This document shows, piece after piece, positions 7,888 through 9,903 of a stretch of DNA of 9,903 nt. Position 1 is the first letter of the stretch. The number at the start of each line of letters is the position of its first letter. Below the pieces are notes generated by a model. That model saw only the letters and a program-made list of their open reading frames with translations. It had not been told where the DNA came from and did no database searches. The position numbers and the translations under genes are program-made. This DNA comes from Gammaproteobacteria bacterium (GTDB lineage: Bacteria; Pseudomonadota; Gammaproteobacteria; GCA-001735895): assembly GCA_027293245.1 (NCBI GenBank), contig JAPUFZ010000396.1, positions 1-9,903 of the forward strand. Reading direction: 5' to 3'.

Positions 7888-8271
7888 ATGCACTACATTG
7901 TTAAATTTGCACTACTTACACTGACATTATGTATCGGCAGCAATGCGTTTGCAGGCACAGTCAGCCGTGCCGTGTTTACTATTGGCATCGATAACAGGGA
8001 ACCCGTAATCATGGTCGATAGTATCAGCGCAGATTCGTATAACGCAATTTCTTTTTTCACTGAGTTGACAGGCATGACTGGCGAAACAGTGACTCACCAA
8101 TGGATGTTTGACGACAAGGTGATGTTCGAGAAATCATTCGAAATCGGTGGTGACCGCTGGCGTATATGGACCAGTAAAACTCTGCTCCCAGACTGGACCG
8201 GAACCTGGACAGTCAAGGTTCTTAACGAGGATGGTTCGGTACTGGAACGCAAATCTTTCGACTATCAATAA
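7888..8271 (+). CDS. Exported DUF2914 domain protein
   Basis: The 127-residue protein begins with a clear signal peptide (basic K6, hydrophobic core FALLTLTLCIG, cleavage likely after AFA at 20-22), so it is probably periplasmic. The mature part, about 24-126, matches the DUF2914 pattern as I know it: SRAVFTIGIDNREPV, FFTELTGMTGETVTHQW, GGDRWRIWTSKTLLPDWTGTWTV, and a C-terminal SFDY. The many Trp residues and short beta-prone segments suggest a small beta-sandwich. No function is established for the domain; in other proteins it is often fused to, or sits near, membrane or envelope proteins. No catalytic residues are evident. It follows the LysR gene in the same direction and is closed off by a strong terminator, so it may be a single-gene unit or the end of a two-gene unit with the regulator. 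Confidence 0.85.
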   Translation: MHYIVKFALLTLTLCIGSNAFAGTVSRAVFTIGIDNREPVIMVDSISADSYNAISFFTELTGMTGETVTHQWMFDDKVMFEKSFEIGGDRWRIWTSKTLLPDWTGTWTVKVLNEDGSVLERKSFDYQ

Positions 8272-8296
8272 TTGAGATGCTTTTGTTTTAATCTAA

Positions 8297-8322
8297 CCCC
8301 GCTACCCAGCGGGGTTTTTTTT
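8297..8322 (+). terminator. Rho-independent terminator after the DUF2914 gene
   Basis: A perfect 7-bp GC-rich stem, CCCCGCT (8297-8303) with AGCGGGG (8308-8314), encloses the loop ACCC and is followed by eight Ts (8315-8322). It lies 25 bases after the DUF2914 stop and separates that unit from the next gene. Confidence 0.95.
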
Positions 8323-8397
8323 GATCAACTGGTTCCCAGCCTCCACGGCGGAAGGCTCGACAGTTTGAATCCTGTCAACTAGCCCGGTATTTCTGAT

Positions 8398-8889
8398 ATG
8401 AAGTGGCTACCACACATGTTTATCACGCTGATAGCACTTGGCGTATTGCAATCATTCTACTATTACCCGCAAATGCCCGAAATCCTTGCGTCCCATTTTG
8501 ATGGAACCGGTGAACCCAATGGCTGGAGTACCAAAACAGAATTTTTTGCGCTTTACCTGATGCTTTTGCTGATGACCGCAATTATTTTCATCTTTGTCCC
8601 TCGCTGGGCCGAACAACGCGCTAACTTCGGAGTTAAACTACCCCACCGGGAATACTGGTTAGCACCCGAACGCATTGCGCAAACGCGACTATTTTTTCGT
8701 CAACAAATGTTGGTCATGGGAATGGTCCACGTGGTCCTGGCAATAGACCTGGTGCAAATGGTGATACAGGCAAATTTTGTTCCCCAACCCAGGCTGGATG
8801 AAAATATATTCTGGACCCTGGTGGTTTATCTGGTGGTTATAATTGTCTGGCTCATCCATTTTTTCCTGAAGTTTCGGAAACCCGGTTAA
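8398..8889 (+). CDS. DUF1648-type integral membrane protein
   Basis: This 163-residue protein has four hydrophobic segments: about 6-23, 49-68, 104-124 and 138-157. Between the first two lies YYYPQMPEILASHFDGTGEP followed by NGWSTKTEFF, the DUF1648 signature (P-x-x-I-x-x-H-F-x-x-x-G-x-P-x-G-W-x-x-K). DUF1648 forms the N-terminal part of SdpI, a Bacillus immunity and signalling membrane protein, but also occurs in many short uncharacterised membrane proteins. The SdpI C-terminal domain is not present here, so immunity should not be assumed. The start ATG 8398 gives the expected N-terminus, though I see no clear Shine-Dalgarno. It stands alone after a terminator and converges on the broken CoA-transferase gene. 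Confidence 0.8.
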   Translation: MKWLPHMFITLIALGVLQSFYYYPQMPEILASHFDGTGEPNGWSTKTEFFALYLMLLLMTAIIFIFVPRWAEQRANFGVKLPHREYWLAPERIAQTRLFFRQQMLVMGMVHVVLAIDLVQMVIQANFVPQPRLDENIFWTLVVYLVVIIVWLIHFFLKFRKPG

Positions 8890-8934
8890 TACCATAGCGG
8901 TGTATCGATGAGATCTAGTAAAATTATTCACATA

Positions 8935-9230
8935 TGTTTCATGCCATGCCGAAGGCGAAGTCGGCAATGTCATCGTCGGCGGCGTGCCGGTAAGCCGAAA
9001 TAGGTTGTCATTGATCCTGGCAAACTCGGCCGCTCGCCCTGTGGAACCGGATGTTCAGCAAGAATGGCCGTACTGCATGCCAGGAGCGAGATGAAAACTG
9101 GCGATCGCCTGATCGGTCGTTCGATTTTGATCACTTCCGCGCCCAGATCTGCCAGCATCTGACTCGCCCAGGGGCCGGCCAGTATGCGGCTCAGATCGAG
9201 AACGCGGAAACCGACTAGTGGGCCTGGCAT
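8935..9230 (-). pseudogene. Class III (CaiB/BaiF) CoA-transferase, internally deleted and frameshifted
   Basis: The first 38 residues from ATG 9230 are a textbook N-terminus of a CaiB/BaiF CoA-transferase ([20 protein letters not shown], then GAEVIKIER). After about 9116 this frame loses all resemblance and stops at 8970, giving 86 residues instead of about 400. In another minus-strand frame, starting at about 9117, I read [15 protein letters not shown], a TGA stop (9057-9055), then [15 protein letters not shown] and SPSAWHET. This resembles the C-terminal stretch of the same family, which ends in R-L-S-G-T-P-P and a G-E-H-T-like motif. The simplest reading is a large internal deletion with frame loss, then further decay. 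The start overlaps the gcdH stop as TAATG, so an intact ancestor would have been coupled to gcdH, consistent with a glutarate CoA-transferase. The N-terminal part is certain; the C-terminal match is by eye. Confidence 0.8.
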
Positions 9231-9903
9231 TAACTAAATGCCTGCAAGCCGGTTTGAGCTCGTCCGAGAATCAGGGCATGAATATCATGCGTGCCCTCGT
9301 AAGTATTAACCGCTTCCAGGTTCATCATATGGCGAATCACGTGAAATTCATCGGAGACGCCGTTGCCACCATGCATATCACGCGCAAGCCGGGCAATATC
9401 CAGCGCCTTTCCACTATTGTTGCGTTTCATCATCGACACCAGTTCGACCGGACAATTATTGGCGTCCATCAAACGACCCATCGCCAGACATCCCTGTAAT
9501 CCGAGGGTAATTTCAGTCTGCATATCGGCCAGTTTTTTCTGAATCAATTGTGTGGCGGCGAGCGGACGTCCGAACTGATGTCTATCCAGCGTGTACTGGC
9601 GAGCTGCATGCCAGCAAAATTCAGCTGCCCCCATGGCCCCCCAGGCAATACCAAAACGCGCGCGATTCAGGCAACCGAACGGGCCCTTTAGCCCTTTGAC
9701 ACTGCCTAACAGGTTGTCGTCAGGGACAAATACATTTTGCATGACAATTTCCCCGGTGACCGAGGCCCGTAACGAAAACTTGCCTTCTATCGTTGGAGTG
9801 GTCAGACCATCCATGCCACGCTCGAGGATAAAGCCCCGAATAGTGCCTTCGAGTTTTGCCCAGACAATCATTACATCAGCGATTGGCGAGTTGGTGATCC
9901 ACA
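9230..9903 (-). CDS. gcdH: Glutaryl-CoA dehydrogenase, 5' end outside window
   Basis: This FAD-dependent acyl-CoA dehydrogenase oxidises and decarboxylates glutaryl-CoA to crotonyl-CoA plus CO2 in lysine, tryptophan and glutarate catabolism, passing electrons to electron-transfer flavoprotein. Visible are 223 C-terminal residues; the family has about 390, so roughly 170 are missing at the window edge. Numbering from the first visible Trp: [16 protein letters not shown] at 1-16, [17 protein letters not shown] at 38-54, [20 protein letters not shown] at 73-92, [11 protein letters not shown] at 105-115, [20 protein letters not shown] at 158-177, then [20 protein letters not shown] at 199-218, with E202 in the place of the catalytic base. 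The [16 protein letters not shown] block and [20 protein letters not shown] point to GcdH rather than other acyl-CoA dehydrogenases. The reading frame is clean, so the gene is probably functional. Its stop overlaps the start of the broken CoA-transferase gene by one base. Confidence 0.95.
   Translation of the reverse strand, partial: WITNSPIADVMIVWAKLEGTIRGFILERGMDGLTTPTIEGKFSLRASVTGEIVMQNVFVPDDNLLGSVKGLKGPFGCLNRARFGIAWGAMGAAEFCWHAARQYTLDRHQFGRPLAATQLIQKKLADMQTEITLGLQGCLAMGRLMDANNCPVELVSMMKRNNSGKALDIARLARDMHGGNGVSDEFHVIRHMMNLEAVNTYEGTHDIHALILGRAQTGLQAFS

Noticed and set aside
8689..8973. A 94-codon minus-strand frame overlapping the DUF1648 gene
   Set aside because: Only its first dozen or so codons belong to the CoA-transferase remnant; the rest is the reverse complement of a well-supported membrane protein gene.
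1..9903. Mobile elements, CRISPR arrays, tRNA or rRNA genes
   Set aside because: No transposase-like frame, regularly spaced repeat array, or tRNA/rRNA-like segment was recognised by eye on either strand.

Overview
This window looks like chromosomal DNA of a gammaproteobacterium. The strongest evidence is gene order: a pilus-assembly/peptidoglycan-binding FimV gene lies next to asd, leuB, leuD and leuC, all on the minus strand, with a LysR-type regulator diverging from leuC. As I recall, Pseudomonas and relatives share this arrangement. The Gram-negative type of Asd and the FimV LysM signature agree with that. No species can be named from the sequence alone.

Layout. Positions 1-1916 (minus) hold the N-terminal two thirds or so of FimV, cut by the window edge: signal peptide, FimV N-domain, LysM, coiled coil, one transmembrane helix and the start of the acidic cytoplasmic part. 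A 459-base AT-rich gap with no gene (1917-2375) carries the probable fimV promoter and a palindrome. Then come asd (2376-3491), leuB (3557-4639), leuD (4636-5274) and leuC (5283-6689), in transcription order leuC-leuD-leuB-asd. leuC/leuD are 8 bases apart, leuD/leuB overlap by 4, and asd follows after 65 bases, so this is very probably one operon. It makes isopropylmalate isomerase, isopropylmalate dehydrogenase and aspartate-semialdehyde dehydrogenase.

The 202-base divergent region 6690-6891 has a good sigma70-type promoter for leuC, a candidate -10 for the LysR gene, and an inverted repeat between them suited to a shared operator. The LysR gene (6892-7764) is followed by a 19-bp tandem duplication, a small exported DUF2914 protein (7888-8271), a strong intrinsic terminator (8297-8322) and a DUF1648-type membrane protein (8398-8889).

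The right end is a different catabolic locus on the minus strand: the C-terminal part of glutaryl-CoA dehydrogenase gcdH (9230 to the window edge) and, overlapping its stop codon, a wrecked class III CoA-transferase gene. Its first 38 or so codons are intact. They are then joined, out of frame, to what looks like the C-terminal end of the same protein, so most of the middle is missing. This internally deleted pseudogene is the most notable oddity. I see no mobile element, tRNA, rRNA or CRISPR, and no clear novel multigene system; the rest is core metabolism plus two poorly characterised small proteins.
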